Assembly (NCBI RefSeq): GCF_019249795.2
Contig: NZ_CP156891.1
Coordinates: 2,082,501-2,146,500, forward strand
Direction of reading: 5' to 3'
DNA: 64,000 nucleotides
Source of the DNA: Segatella copri
GTDB lineage: Bacteria; Bacteroidota; Bacteroidia; Bacteroidales; Bacteroidaceae
The first letter of the stretch is position 1, and every line of letters begins with the position of its first letter. Positions 26,083-35,573 of this stretch are shown here, in pieces. The position numbers were made by a program, and so were the translations under genes. The notes under the pieces are model-generated. The model was not told where the DNA came from, made no database searches, and was given only the letters and a program-made list of their open reading frames with translations.

Positions 26083-28008
26083 ATGAATATTATAAATTTA
26101 GGAATTCTTGCTCACATTGATGCAGGAAAAACTTCCGTAACCGAGAATCTGCTGTTTGCCAGTGGAGCAACGGAAAAGTGCGGCCGTGTGGATAATGGTG
26201 ACACCATAACAGACTCTATGGATATAGAGAAACGTAGAGGAATTACTGTCCGGGCTTCTACGACATCTATTATCTGGAACGGGGTGAAATGCAATATCAT
26301 TGACACTCCGGGACACATGGATTTTATTGCGGAAGTGGAGCGGACATTCAAAATGCTTGATGGAGCAGTCCTCATCTTATCCGCAAAGGAAGGCATACAA
26401 GCGCAGACAAAGTTGCTGTTCAATACTTTACAGAAGCTGCAAATCCCGACAATTATATTTATCAATAAGATTGACCGTGCCGGTGTGAATTTGGAGCGTT
26501 TGTATCTGGATATAAAAACAAATCTGTCGCAAGATGTCCTGTGTATGCAAACTGTTGTCGATGGATCGGTTTATCCAGTTTGCTCCCAAACATATATAAA
26601 GGAAGAATACAAAGAATTTGTATGCGACCATGACGACAACATATTGGAACGATATTTGGCGGATAGCGAAATTTCACCGGCTGATTATTGGAATACGATA
26701 ATCGCTCTTGTGGCAAAAGCCAAAGTCTATCCGGTACTACATGGATCAGCAATGTTCAATATCGGTATCAATGAGTTGTTGGACGCCATCTCTTCTTTTA
26801 TACTTCCTCCGGCATCGGTCTCAAACAGACTATCAGCTTATCTCTATAAGATAGAGCATGACCCCAAAGGACATAAAAGAAGTTTTCTAAAAATAATTGA
26901 CGGAAGTCTGAGACTTCGAGACGTTGTAAGAATCAATGATTCGGAAAAATTCATCAAGATTAAAAATCTAAAAACTATTTATCAGGGCAGAGAGATAAAT
27001 GTTGATGAAGTGGGTGCCAATGATATCGCGATTGTAGAAGATATGGAAGATTTTCGAATCGGAGATTATTTAGGCGCTAAACCTTGTTTGATTCAAGGAT
27101 TATCTCATCAGCATCCCGCTCTCAAATCCTCCGTCCGACCAGACAAGCCCGAAGAGAGAAGCAAGGTGATATCCGCTCTGAATACATTGTGGATTGAAGA
27201 CCCGTCTTTGTCCTTTTCCATAAACTCATATAGTGATGAATTGGAAATCTCGTTATATGGTTTGACCCAAAAGGAAATCATACAGACATTGCTGGAAGAA
27301 CGATTTTCCGTAAAGGTCCATTTTGATGAGATCAAGACTATCTACAAAGAACGACCTGTAAAAAAGGTCAATAAGATTATTCAGATCGAAGTGCCACCCA
27401 ACCCTTATTGGGCCACAATAGGGCTGACGCTTGAACCCTTGCCGTTAGGGACAGGGTTGCAAATCGAAAGTGACATCTCCTATGGTTATCTGAACCATTC
27501 TTTTCAAAATGCCGTTTTTGAAGGGATTCGTATGTCTTGCCAATCTGGTTTACATGGATGGGAAGTGACTGATCTGAAAGTAACTTTTACTCAAGCCGAG
27601 TATTATAGCCCGGTAAGTACACCTGCTGATTTCAGACAGCTGACCCCTTATGTCTTCAGGCTGGCCTTGCAACAGTCAGGTGTGGACATTCTCGAACCGA
27701 TGCTCTATTTTGAGTTGCAGATACCCCAAGCGGCAAGTTCCAAAGCTATTACAGATTTGCAAAAACTGATGTCTGAGATTGAAGACATCAGTTGCAATAA
27801 TGAGTGGTGTCATATTAAAGGGAAAGTTCCATTAAATACAAGTAAAGACTACGCCTCAGAAGTAAGTTCATACACTAAGGGCTTAGGCGTTTTTATGGTT
27901 AAGCCATGTGGGTATCAAATAACAAAAGGCGATTATTCTGATAATATCCGCATGAACGAAAAAGATAAACTTTTATTCATGTTTCAAAAATCAATGTCAT
28001 CAAAATAA
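26083..28008 (+). CDS. tetQ: Tetracycline resistance ribosomal protection protein TetQ
   Basis: A 641-residue EF-G-like GTPase that removes tetracycline from the ribosome. N-terminal [18 protein letters not shown] contains the P-loop [25 protein letters not shown] (G3) and INKIDRAG (G4) follow, then EF-G domains II-V. Length and sequence agree with TetQ throughout as I know it. The ATG at 26083 is the native start, only 3 nt beyond the IS4 end; an in-frame TTG at 26077 lies in the IS. Its normal promoter and leader are now 1.4 kb away. Confidence 0.97.
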   Translation: MNIINLGILAHIDAGKTSVTENLLFASGATEKCGRVDNGDTITDSMDIEKRRGITVRASTTSIIWNGVKCNIIDTPGHMDFIAEVERTFKMLDGAVLILSAKEGIQAQTKLLFNTLQKLQIPTIIFINKIDRAGVNLERLYLDIKTNLSQDVLCMQTVVDGSVYPVCSQTYIKEEYKEFVCDHDDNILERYLADSEISPADYWNTIIALVAKAKVYPVLHGSAMFNIGINELLDAISSFILPPASVSNRLSAYLYKIEHDPKGHKRSFLKIIDGSLRLRDVVRINDSEKFIKIKNLKTIYQGREINVDEVGANDIAIVEDMEDFRIGDYLGAKPCLIQGLSHQHPALKSSVRPDKPEERSKVISALNTLWIEDPSLSFSINSYSDELEISLYGLTQKEIIQTLLEERFSVKVHFDEIKTIYKERPVKKVNKIIQIEVPPNPYWATIGLTLEPLPLGTGLQIESDISYGYLNHSFQNAVFEGIRMSCQSGLHGWEVTDLKVTFTQAEYYSPVSTPADFRQLTPYVFRLALQQSGVDILEPMLYFELQIPQAASSKAITDLQKLMSEIEDISCNNEWCHIKGKVPLNTSKDYASEVSSYTKGLGVFMVKPCGYQITKGDYSDNIRMNEKDKLLFMFQKSMSSK

Positions 28009-28490
28009 TGGAGCGGTCAGGAAATTTCTATAAGGCAATACGGTTGGGATATATACTTATCTCCATTCTTATCGGATGTATGGATAAACTGTTAAAGGAA
28101 ATGGGCTGTACTCCGCAAGAGATAGAGGAAGGGCGGATAAAGTTTGAGTATCAGGGAATCTTCTTTTTGATGGAAGCAATTAATGAATGTAAGTTCATAA
28201 ACCTGATATGGCCTTGGTTCCATAGCTTTTCCAAATTCGACATTGATGAGTTTGCTAGGGTACGTCAGGTGGTGAATGACATTAATGCAAAAGGATCTGT
28301 CTCCGTAATATATGGAATTACTGATTCTGATGACGTGGCTGTACATATAAAGAAGAATTTACTGCTAGTTCCGCAGATACCAGACCTGGAGGACTATATG
28401 AAGCTTACTTTAGATAGTTTCTTCAGAACAGCTAGAACATTGGACATAGAGATTGAAAAATGCAGATTTCAGGTTACCTTTGCGATGTAG
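28008..28490 (+). CDS. Chimera: RteA N-terminus fused to YbjN-like protein
   Basis: Residues 1-24 ([24 protein letters not shown]) match the start of RteA, the sensor kinase encoded after tet(Q) in CTnDOT-like elements. From codon 25 the sequence is unrelated: MDKLLKEMGCTPQEIEEGRI onward, about 136 residues resembling small YbjN-like proteins (weak, from memory). The second part probably has its own native ATG at 28080, and the junction shares ATGG. The start overlaps the tet(Q) stop as TAATG. RteB is absent. Confidence 0.75.
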   Translation: MERSGNFYKAIRLGYILISILIGCMDKLLKEMGCTPQEIEEGRIKFEYQGIFFLMEAINECKFINLIWPWFHSFSKFDIDEFARVRQVVNDINAKGSVSVIYGITDSDDVAVHIKKNLLLVPQIPDLEDYMKLTLDSFFRTARTLDIEIEKCRFQVTFAM

Positions 28491-28525
28491 AAAAGGAAGA
28501 GCCGGCAGGCTCCTAACCACATACC

Positions 28526-28632
28526 GGTGAGGAGTGGTGAAGAGTGGGTGAAGAGTGAACAAAAACTCTTCACCACGCCAAATGCCTTGTTTATAGGCAT
28601 TTACAAAGGAAAGGTGAAGAGTGAAGAGTTTC
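28526..28632 (+). repeat. vapE-associated 108-bp repeat, copy C (solitary)
   Basis: Begins GGTGAGGAGTGGTGAAGAGT and ends AGGTGAAGAGTGAAGAGTTT. The centre is more diverged (GCCTTGTTTATAGGCATTTAC) but keeps the GTTTAT..GGCATTT core and the CTCTTCACC hairpin arm. It lies between the tet(Q) islet and the aldo/keto reductase gene, with no vapE nearby. Confidence 0.8.
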
Positions 28633-28666
28633 AGGCTCTTCGCTGTAATAAAAAATATAAGGAATA

Positions 28667-29641
28667 ATGGACATTAAAGGTATTTATCATGCTGACGCCA
28701 ATCGCTATAGCGATGCAGAAGCGCTCTACAAGAGATGCGGCAAGAGTGGTATCTTGCTGCCTAAAATAAGTTTGGGATTCTGGCACAACTTCGGAGAGGT
28801 AGATTCTTACGAAAGAAGTCGTGCCATCACTCACTATGCCTTCGACCATGGTATCACCCACTTCGACCTGGCTAACAACTATGGACCTCCATACGGAAGT
28901 GCAGAGGAAACAATGGGCAGACTGATGAAAGATGATTTCAAGCCCTATCGCGATGAACTCTTTATCTCAACCAAAGCAGGTTATGATATGTGGGAAGGTC
29001 CTTACGGCAACTGGGGTTCACGTAAGTATCTGATGGCCAGTCTGAATCAGAGTCTCAAGAGAATGAATCTCGAGTATGTTGACCTCTTCTACAGCCACCG
29101 CTACGATCCGAACACACCGCTCGAAGAAACCCTTCAAGCCATGGTAGACATCGTGAAGCAAGGCAAAGCTCTTTATCTCGGCATCAGCCGCTGGCCACTG
29201 GAAGCCCTGAAGTTTGCTGACCAATATCTGAAGGAGCGCGACTGTCCGCTGCTCATTTTCCAGGACAGACTCAACATGCTCGACCATGCGCCACAAGAGA
29301 ATGGAACCTTAGATTATTGCGCAGAAAACGGCATCGGTTTCATCTCGTTCTCACCCCTGGCACAGGGACTTCTCACCGACCGATATCTCAACGGAATACC
29401 GGCAGACAGCCGTATGGCAAAAGAGCATTTTCTGAAACACTCTGCTCTAACTCCAGAACTGCTGGAACAGCTCAAGAAATGGAACGCAGAAGCAGGAGAA
29501 AGAGACGAAACACTCGCCGAAATGGCACTTGCCTGGATATTGCAGCAGAAAGGTGTAACCAGCGTATTGGTAGGAGCCAGCTCTACCGCCCAGCTGGAAA
29601 AGAACATGAAGTGTGTGCATGCTAAGACATTAAATTCATAA
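28667..29641 (+). CDS. Aldo/keto reductase (YghZ/GPR-like)
   Basis: A 324-residue NAD(P)H-dependent oxidoreductase of the AKR superfamily, close to E. coli YghZ, which reduces L-glyceraldehyde 3-phosphate and methylglyoxal. The catalytic tetrad is visible: Asp and Tyr in HFDLANNYGPPYG (near residue 67), Lys in FISTKAGYDMW (near 104) and His in FYSHRYDPN (near 142). The C-terminal SVLVGASSTAQLEKN binds the cofactor phosphate. It stands alone behind repeat copy C. Confidence 0.88.
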   Translation: MDIKGIYHADANRYSDAEALYKRCGKSGILLPKISLGFWHNFGEVDSYERSRAITHYAFDHGITHFDLANNYGPPYGSAEETMGRLMKDDFKPYRDELFISTKAGYDMWEGPYGNWGSRKYLMASLNQSLKRMNLEYVDLFYSHRYDPNTPLEETLQAMVDIVKQGKALYLGISRWPLEALKFADQYLKERDCPLLIFQDRLNMLDHAPQENGTLDYCAENGIGFISFSPLAQGLLTDRYLNGIPADSRMAKEHFLKHSALTPELLEQLKKWNAEAGERDETLAEMALAWILQQKGVTSVLVGASSTAQLEKNMKCVHAKTLNS

Positions 29642-29657
29642 AAAACTTGCATTTTAT

Positions 29658-29688
29658 TTTGTTATGTGCCAAAATAAATGTAATTTTG
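29658..29688 (+). promoter_or_regulatory. leuS promoter
   Basis: TTTG (29658-29661), 19 nt, TAATTTTG (29681-29688). The start codon is ~64 nt downstream, and the leader contains a TATAATAAGGTG repeat in reverse. Confidence 0.75.
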
Positions 29689-29702
29689 CACCTTGAATAG
29701 GG

Positions 29703-29722
29703 TTACACCTTATTATATTTAA
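29703..29722 (-). repeat. Dispersed TATAATAAGGTG repeat, copy 5
   Basis: ACACCTTATTATATTTAAG in the leuS leader is the reverse complement of the repeat core. Confidence 0.55.
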
Positions 29723-29751
29723 GAAAAGAAACATAATTATTAGATAAAACA

Positions 29752-32613
29752 ATGGAATACAACTTCAGAGAAATCGAGAAGAAATGGCACCAGAAATGGG
29801 TCGAGAACAAGACCTACAAGGTGACAGAGGATGAAAACAAGAAGAAATTCTATGTGCTCAACATGTTCCCTTATCCATCAGGAGCAGGTTTGCACGTAGG
29901 TCACCCACTTGGTTATATCGCTAGCGATATCTATGCACGCTACAAGCGTTTGAACGGATTTAACGTACTGAACCCTATGGGTTACGATGCTTACGGATTG
30001 CCTGCTGAGCAGTATGCTATCCAGACCGGTCAGCACCCAGAGGTTACTACCGTAGCCAACATCAACCGCTACCGCGAGCAGCTCGACAAGATTGGCTTCT
30101 GCTTCGATTGGGACCGTGAGGTTCGTACCTGCGACCCTAAGTATTACCATTGGACTCAGTGGGCTTTCCAGAAGATGTTCAACTCATTCTTCTGCAACAG
30201 CTGCCAGAAGGCTCAGCCTATCGAAAAGCTCATCAAGCGCTTCGAGGAGAAGGGTTCTGCTGACTTGAACGTGGCTCAGAACGAGCAGATTGACTTCACT
30301 GCCGAGGAGTGGAACAGCTACGACGACGTGAAGAAGCAGCAGATTCTGATGAACTACCGCATCGCTTACCTCGGCGAAACCATGGTTAACTGGTGCCCAG
30401 GCCTGGGTACTGTGCTTGCCAACGACGAGGTAGTAAACGGCGTAAGTGAGCGTGGCGGTTATCCTGTCATCCAGAAGAAGATGCAGCAGTGGTGCCTGAG
30501 AACATCTGCTTACTCTCAGCGTCTGCTCGACGGTTTGGAGACCATCCAGTGGAGCGACAGTATCAAGGAAACCCAGAAAAACTGGATTGGCCGTTCTGAG
30601 GGTACAGAAGTTGAATTCTCTGTAAAGGACAGCGACGTGAAGTTCACCATCTTCACCACCCGTGCCGATACCATGTTTGGTGTAACCTTCATGGTTCTGG
30701 CTCCAGAGAGCGAATATGTCCAGCAGGTAACTACTGCCGAGCAGAAGGAAGAGGTAGAGAAATATCTCGACTACGTGAAGAAACGTACTGAGTTGGACCG
30801 TATGGCTAACCACAGCGTAACCGGTGTATTCTCAGGAAGCTACGCCATCAACCCATTCACTGGCGAGGCAATCCCAGTATGGATTTCAGAATATGTATTG
30901 GCAGGATATGGTACAGGTGCCATCATGGCTGTGCCAGCTCACGATAGCCGTGACTACGCCTTCGCCAAGCACTTCAACCTGCCTATCATTCCTCTTATCA
31001 AGGGTGCTGATGTTTCAGAGGAGAGCTTCGATGCCAAGGAAGGCATCGTAACCAACTCACCTGTAGCAGGCAAGAGCAGCATGGATGGCTTCTCTCTGAA
31101 CGGACTCACCGTGAAGGAGGCTATCGCAGCTACCAAGAAATTTGTTACCGAGAAGGGCATCGGCCGAGTAAAGGTAAACTATCGTCTCCGCGACGCCATC
31201 TTCTCCCGTCAGCGCTACTGGGGCGAGCCATTCCCTGTATATTACAAGGACGGAATGCCACAGATGGTTCCAGAGGAGTGCTTGCCACTCGAATTGCCTG
31301 AGATTGAGACCTATAAGCCAACAGAAACTGGCGAGCCACCATTGGGCAGAGCCAAAAAGTGGGCTTGGGATGCCGAGAAGAAAGAGGTGGTTGACAAGAG
31401 CCTCGTAGATAACAAGACCGTATTCCCACTGGAACTCAACACCATGCCAGGTTTCGCAGGTTCATCTGCTTACTACCTGCGCTATATGGATCCTCACAAC
31501 GATGAGGCACTCGTAGGCAAGAAGGCTGATGAGTACTGGCAGAACGTGGACCTCTACGTAGGTGGTTGCGAGCATGCTACCGGTCACTTGATTTATTCCC
31601 GTTTCTGGAACAAGTTCCTGTTCGACCTCGGCGTAAGCTGCAAGGAAGAGCCATTCCAGAAGCTGGTGAACCAGGGCATGATTCAGGGCCGTTCTAACTT
31701 CGTTTACCGCATCAACAGCGATGACCACGACAAGGCTCCTGTATTCGTAAGTTTGAATCTGAAGAAGGATTACGACGTAACTCCTATCCACGTAGATGTA
31801 AACATCGTAAGCAACGATGTTTTGGATATCGAGGCATTCAAGGCTTGGCGCCCTGAGTATCAGAACGCTGAGTTCATCCTGGAAGATGGCAAGTACATCT
31901 GCGGATGGGCTATCGAGAAGATGTCTAAGAGTATGTTCAACGTGGTAAATCCAGATATGATTGTTGAGAAGTATGGTGCTGATACCCTGCGTCTCTACGA
32001 AATGTTCCTGGGTCCTGTAGAGGCAAGCAAGCCTTGGGATACCAATGGTATCGACGGTTGCCACCGCTTCCTGAAGAAGTTCTGGAGTCTGTTCTACGAG
32101 AACCGTACCGACAACTTCCTTCCTTCAGCCGACGAGGCAGCGAAGCCAGAGAGCCTGAAGAGCGTTCACAAGCTCATCAAGAAGGTAAGCGAGGATATCG
32201 AGAAGTTCTCTTACAACACTTCTATCTCAGCCTTCATGATTGCCGTGAACGAACTCGGTCAGCAGAAGTGCCGCAACAAGGAACTGCTCACAGACCTCGT
32301 CATCCTCATCGCTCCATTCGCTCCACACATCGCAGAAGAGTTGTGGGCAGCACTTGGCGAGCAGGGCAGCGTTTGCGATGCAGCATGGCCTAAGTATGAT
32401 GAGCAGTATCTGAAGGAGAACGATATGCAGCTCACTATTTCCTTCAATGGTAAAGCTCGTTTCCAGATGACTTTCCCTGTAGATACTCCTAACGAGGAAA
32501 TCCAGAAGCAGGTATTGGCAGACGAGAAGAGCCAGAAGTACTTGGAAGGATTCAACGTGTTGAAGGTGATCATCGTACCAAAGAAGATTGTCAACGTTGT
32601 GTTGAAAAAGTAA
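29752..32613 (+). CDS. leuS: Leucine--tRNA ligase
   Basis: This 953-residue class I aminoacyl-tRNA synthetase charges tRNA-Leu. The HIGH motif appears as [12 protein letters not shown] near residue 45 and the KMSKS motif as [10 protein letters not shown] near 723. The CP1 editing domain (~230-430) contains [20 protein letters not shown] with the conserved editing Asp. The C-terminal anticodon-binding and tail domains are complete. Slightly longer than E. coli LeuRS, as usual for Bacteroidota. Confidence 0.98.
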   Translation: MEYNFREIEKKWHQKWVENKTYKVTEDENKKKFYVLNMFPYPSGAGLHVGHPLGYIASDIYARYKRLNGFNVLNPMGYDAYGLPAEQYAIQTGQHPEVTTVANINRYREQLDKIGFCFDWDREVRTCDPKYYHWTQWAFQKMFNSFFCNSCQKAQPIEKLIKRFEEKGSADLNVAQNEQIDFTAEEWNSYDDVKKQQILMNYRIAYLGETMVNWCPGLGTVLANDEVVNGVSERGGYPVIQKKMQQWCLRTSAYSQRLLDGLETIQWSDSIKETQKNWIGRSEGTEVEFSVKDSDVKFTIFTTRADTMFGVTFMVLAPESEYVQQVTTAEQKEEVEKYLDYVKKRTELDRMANHSVTGVFSGSYAINPFTGEAIPVWISEYVLAGYGTGAIMAVPAHDSRDYAFAKHFNLPIIPLIKGADVSEESFDAKEGIVTNSPVAGKSSMDGFSLNGLTVKEAIAATKKFVTEKGIGRVKVNYRLRDAIFSRQRYWGEPFPVYYKDGMPQMVPEECLPLELPEIETYKPTETGEPPLGRAKKWAWDAEKKEVVDKSLVDNKTVFPLELNTMPGFAGSSAYYLRYMDPHNDEALVGKKADEYWQNVDLYVGGCEHATGHLIYSRFWNKFLFDLGVSCKEEPFQKLVNQGMIQGRSNFVYRINSDDHDKAPVFVSLNLKKDYDVTPIHVDVNIVSNDVLDIEAFKAWRPEYQNAEFILEDGKYICGWAIEKMSKSMFNVVNPDMIVEKYGADTLRLYEMFLGPVEASKPWDTNGIDGCHRFLKKFWSLFYENRTDNFLPSADEAAKPESLKSVHKLIKKVSEDIEKFSYNTSISAFMIAVNELGQQKCRNKELLTDLVILIAPFAPHIAEELWAALGEQGSVCDAAWPKYDEQYLKENDMQLTISFNGKARFQMTFPVDTPNEEIQKQVLADEKSQKYLEGFNVLKVIIVPKKIVNVVLKK

Positions 32614-32627
32614 TTATTGATAATATA

Positions 32628-32672
32628 CAGAAGGTCGTCTCATCTAAAAATGGGCGACCTTCTGTGCTTTAA
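32628..32672 (+). terminator. leuS terminator
   Basis: CAGAAGGTCG (32628-32637) and CGACCTTCTG (32655-32664) form a perfect 10-bp stem that can extend into the loop, followed by a weakly T-rich TGCTTTAAAA. Confidence 0.8.
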
Positions 32673-32690
32673 AAATACGAGGAAAATATT

Positions 32691-33647
32691 ATGCAAATAG
32701 CAATCAGTCAAACAATTAAGAATGAGTGCAAGGATTATTTCTACATCACCCTTGGACTCTTGCTTTACACATTTGGATGGACCATCTTTCTGCTTCCATA
32801 CCAGATAGTAACGGGTGGCGTAACGGGTATCGCAGCCGTGATTTACTACGGCACGGGGATACCTATCTATTTGTCTTATTTTCTCATCAATGCCGCCTTG
32901 CTGCTTGCCGCGCTGAAGATACTGGGATTCAAATTCATGGTGAAGACCATCTATGCCATCATCATGCTCTCCCTATTCCTGGCTCTGGCGCAAGACTGGA
33001 TGATAGGTGAAGATGGCAAGATGGTACAGATATTGGGAGAGGGACAGGACTTCATGTCGCTCATCATCGGCTGTCTGTTTACGGGCTTATCACTCGCCAT
33101 CGTCTTTCTGCATAATGGAAGTACAGGTGGAACGGATATCATTGCTGCCATCGTCAACAAATATCACAACATCTCGCTGGGCCGTGTGCTCATCTTCGTG
33201 GATCTCCTCATCGTGGGCAGTTCATTCTTCGTCTTCAATGCGAAACCAGAGTTTACCACGATAGACGCTGTTAGAAAGGTAGTATTCGGTCTCTGTACGA
33301 TGGTGATAGAAAACCTGGTACTCGACTATGTGATGAATGCCAAGCGAGAAAGTGTGCAGTTTATGATATTCAGCAAGAAATATCAGGAGATAGCCAATGC
33401 CATCGGTATGCAGATGGATCATGGCGTAACCATTCTCGATGGCCATGGCTGGTACACGGGAAACGAGATGAAGGTGCTCTGTATCCTAGCAAAGAAGAAC
33501 GAAAGCGTCACCATCTTCCGTATCGTCAAGATCATCGACCCAAATGCCTTTGTAAGTCAGAGTTCCGTAATCGGTGTGTATGGCGAGGGATTTGATGAGA
33601 TGAAGGTGAAAATCAAAGATAAAGACATTAAAACAATTAAAAGTTAA
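32691..33647 (+). CDS. YitT family membrane protein
   Basis: A 318-residue protein with about six hydrophobic segments in the N-terminal 190 residues and a C-terminal cytosolic DUF2179 domain. The N-terminal motif LPYQIVTGGVTGIAAVIYY and HNGSTGGTDIIAAIVNKY near residue 145 are hallmarks of the YitT/DUF161 family. Transport function is suspected but unproven. It is followed by rdgB at 82 bp, possibly co-transcribed. Confidence 0.88.
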   Translation: MQIAISQTIKNECKDYFYITLGLLLYTFGWTIFLLPYQIVTGGVTGIAAVIYYGTGIPIYLSYFLINAALLLAALKILGFKFMVKTIYAIIMLSLFLALAQDWMIGEDGKMVQILGEGQDFMSLIIGCLFTGLSLAIVFLHNGSTGGTDIIAAIVNKYHNISLGRVLIFVDLLIVGSSFFVFNAKPEFTTIDAVRKVVFGLCTMVIENLVLDYVMNAKRESVQFMIFSKKYQEIANAIGMQMDHGVTILDGHGWYTGNEMKVLCILAKKNESVTIFRIVKIIDPNAFVSQSSVIGVYGEGFDEMKVKIKDKDIKTIKS

Positions 33648-33729
33648 AAGTTTATAGCGGCTTTGCCGTATAGCAAGAAGCACTATTGCAAGAATGCCCT
33701 ATAAACTATTAACTATAAATTATAAACTT

Positions 33730-34344
33730 ATGAAAAGGATAGTTTTTGCAACAAATAACCAGCATAAACTCCAGGAGATTCGCGACATCCTGGGCAGCGA
33801 CTACGAGGTAGTATCGCTGAAGGAGATAGGATGCGATGTGGATATTCCTGAAACAGGCAACACATTGGAAGAGAATGCCTTGCAGAAGGCGCAGTATGTT
33901 TATGACCATTACCACGTAAGTTGCTTTGCCGATGATACCGGTCTAGAGGTAGAGGCACTTGATGGTGCCCCTGGCGTTCACAGTGCCCGCTATGCCGAGG
34001 GTACCGACCACGACAGTGAGGCTAACATGGCTAAGCTGTTGAGAGAACTGGATGGTAAGGAAAACCGTCAGGCCCGTTTCCGCACCGTTATCTGCTACAT
34101 CGAGAAGCAGGATGTATGTCCTTGCGGCTGCACCAGCATCAAGAAAATTCACCAGTTCGAAGGTATCGTAAACGGCTATATCGCCACCGAGAAGCATGGT
34201 ATCGAAGGCTTCGGCTACGACCCAATCTTCGTTCCGGAAGAATATGACCAGAGTTTTGCTGAGCTGGGTGAGGAAATCAAGAACGGCATCAGCCACAGAG
34301 CCAGAGCCGTGGCTAAATTGGTAGAGTATTTGAAAAAGAAATAA
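33730..34344 (+). CDS. rdgB: dITP/XTP pyrophosphatase
   Basis: A 204-residue Ham1/RdgB enzyme that removes non-canonical purine nucleotides (ITP, dITP, XTP). It starts [17 protein letters not shown] with the substrate-binding S/TNNxxK motif. [20 protein letters not shown] near residue 67 holds the catalytic Asp, and [11 protein letters not shown] near 155 and SHRARA near 190 complete the site. The ATG at 33730 is chosen over an in-frame one at 33694 because family members begin here. A short insertion with several Cys ([12 protein letters not shown]) near 132 is unusual. Confidence 0.95.
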   Translation: MKRIVFATNNQHKLQEIRDILGSDYEVVSLKEIGCDVDIPETGNTLEENALQKAQYVYDHYHVSCFADDTGLEVEALDGAPGVHSARYAEGTDHDSEANMAKLLRELDGKENRQARFRTVICYIEKQDVCPCGCTSIKKIHQFEGIVNGYIATEKHGIEGFGYDPIFVPEEYDQSFAELGEEIKNGISHRARAVAKLVEYLKKK

Positions 34345-34399
34345 GATTTATTCTTGTTCAATACAGAATAGAATAACATTATAACAAAGAAAAGGCATC

Positions 34400-35464
34400 A
34401 TGATCAGGACACTCAATTCCCTGCGATTCATTCTTATCCTAATGATTGTGATTTCGCATTCCACCCTACCCATATCCCAAGATTTAATCAATTACTTGGG
34501 CGAGTTTCCTGTTGCCATTTTCTTTGTTATCAGTGGTTTTGTACTCTCTTTAAGCAAAGGAGAAAAACTACAGAAAGAAGTATTGGGAAACAGAAATTTT
34601 TTCCTTTCCCGTATCATCAAACTCTATCCTCTTCATATTCTGATTCTCGCCATTCTCATATTAATGGATTGGCGATTAGGGCGTATATTACCATGGTATC
34701 AGATTCTATCCCATTCGCTGTTGATACAAACCTGGTATCCGGCACATGACTTTATGGCTCATCTCAATGCAGCTACATGGTTTATTTCTGATCTTATCTT
34801 CTTCTATCTTATATTTAAGTATTTATACGCTTGGATTATGCGACATTCCTGGTTATACTTATTAGCAACAATAAGTATATATATGACAGTTTATATCAGT
34901 ATCTCGCTCTGTGCACAAGCAGATTATTCAGCCGGCTACATTTATGCCCACCCATTATTCAGAATGATAGATTTCATGATAGGTATCCTTTTATATAAAG
35001 TATGCAGATCAGAAAAAGGTAAAAAAATAGCAGATAAGATAACAAACTCAACTTCTTTCTGGCAAGTAAACCTATCGGATATGGGAGTGGTATTGCTGTT
35101 TATCGCAATGTATTTCCTATCAATCCATTGCAATCCGAACATTCGCTGTGCCATTATTTATTGGATACCATCAGCCATAACCGTGTTCTATTTTACAGCA
35201 AGAGATCAAGGTAAAGGTTGTTTTATTAGGATATTCCATAATAAACTCTTGCTATGGCTAGGCAGCATCAGTTTTGAAATATTTCTCTGTCATAATCTCT
35301 GCTTTCGCATCATACAGAGTATATTTCTTAAACGATATGGAGAAGGAAATCCACATCAAGAATTCCAATTCATCCTATCCCTCGCTTTTATTATCCTCAC
35401 AGCATGGATAGCAAAGAAAGCCATCGTTTCACCCATCCAGCATCAACTTCAAAAATATCTATAA
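34400..35464 (+). CDS. Acyltransferase_3 family membrane protein
   Basis: A 354-residue integral membrane O-acyltransferase with ~10 hydrophobic segments. The N-terminal SLRFILILMIVISHSTLP carries the family His near residue 20; FFVISGFVLSLSKGEK follows. The C-terminal LGSISFEIFLCHNLCF is typical. Such enzymes acetylate surface polysaccharides. It opens the AT-rich PorZ/glycosyltransferase cluster, which supports a surface-glycan role. Confidence 0.85.
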   Translation: MIRTLNSLRFILILMIVISHSTLPISQDLINYLGEFPVAIFFVISGFVLSLSKGEKLQKEVLGNRNFFLSRIIKLYPLHILILAILILMDWRLGRILPWYQILSHSLLIQTWYPAHDFMAHLNAATWFISDLIFFYLIFKYLYAWIMRHSWLYLLATISIYMTVYISISLCAQADYSAGYIYAHPLFRMIDFMIGILLYKVCRSEKGKKIADKITNSTSFWQVNLSDMGVVLLFIAMYFLSIHCNPNIRCAIIYWIPSAITVFYFTARDQGKGCFIRIFHNKLLLWLGSISFEIFLCHNLCFRIIQSIFLKRYGEGNPHQEFQFILSLAFIILTAWIAKKAIVSPIQHQLQKYL

Positions 35465-35573
35465 GTATCTGTTTATAAAAACAATAAATAGTTATATTTG
35501 CAGTTAATATAGTATTAGGCTTTTAAATAATAGCCAATGAAGACTATAACAATATTATTATATTCAGAACTTT

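Noticed and set aside
29689..29751. T-box or other riboswitch in the leuS leader
   Set aside because: The leader is only ~60 nt and lacks the conserved T-box sequence and specifier stem.
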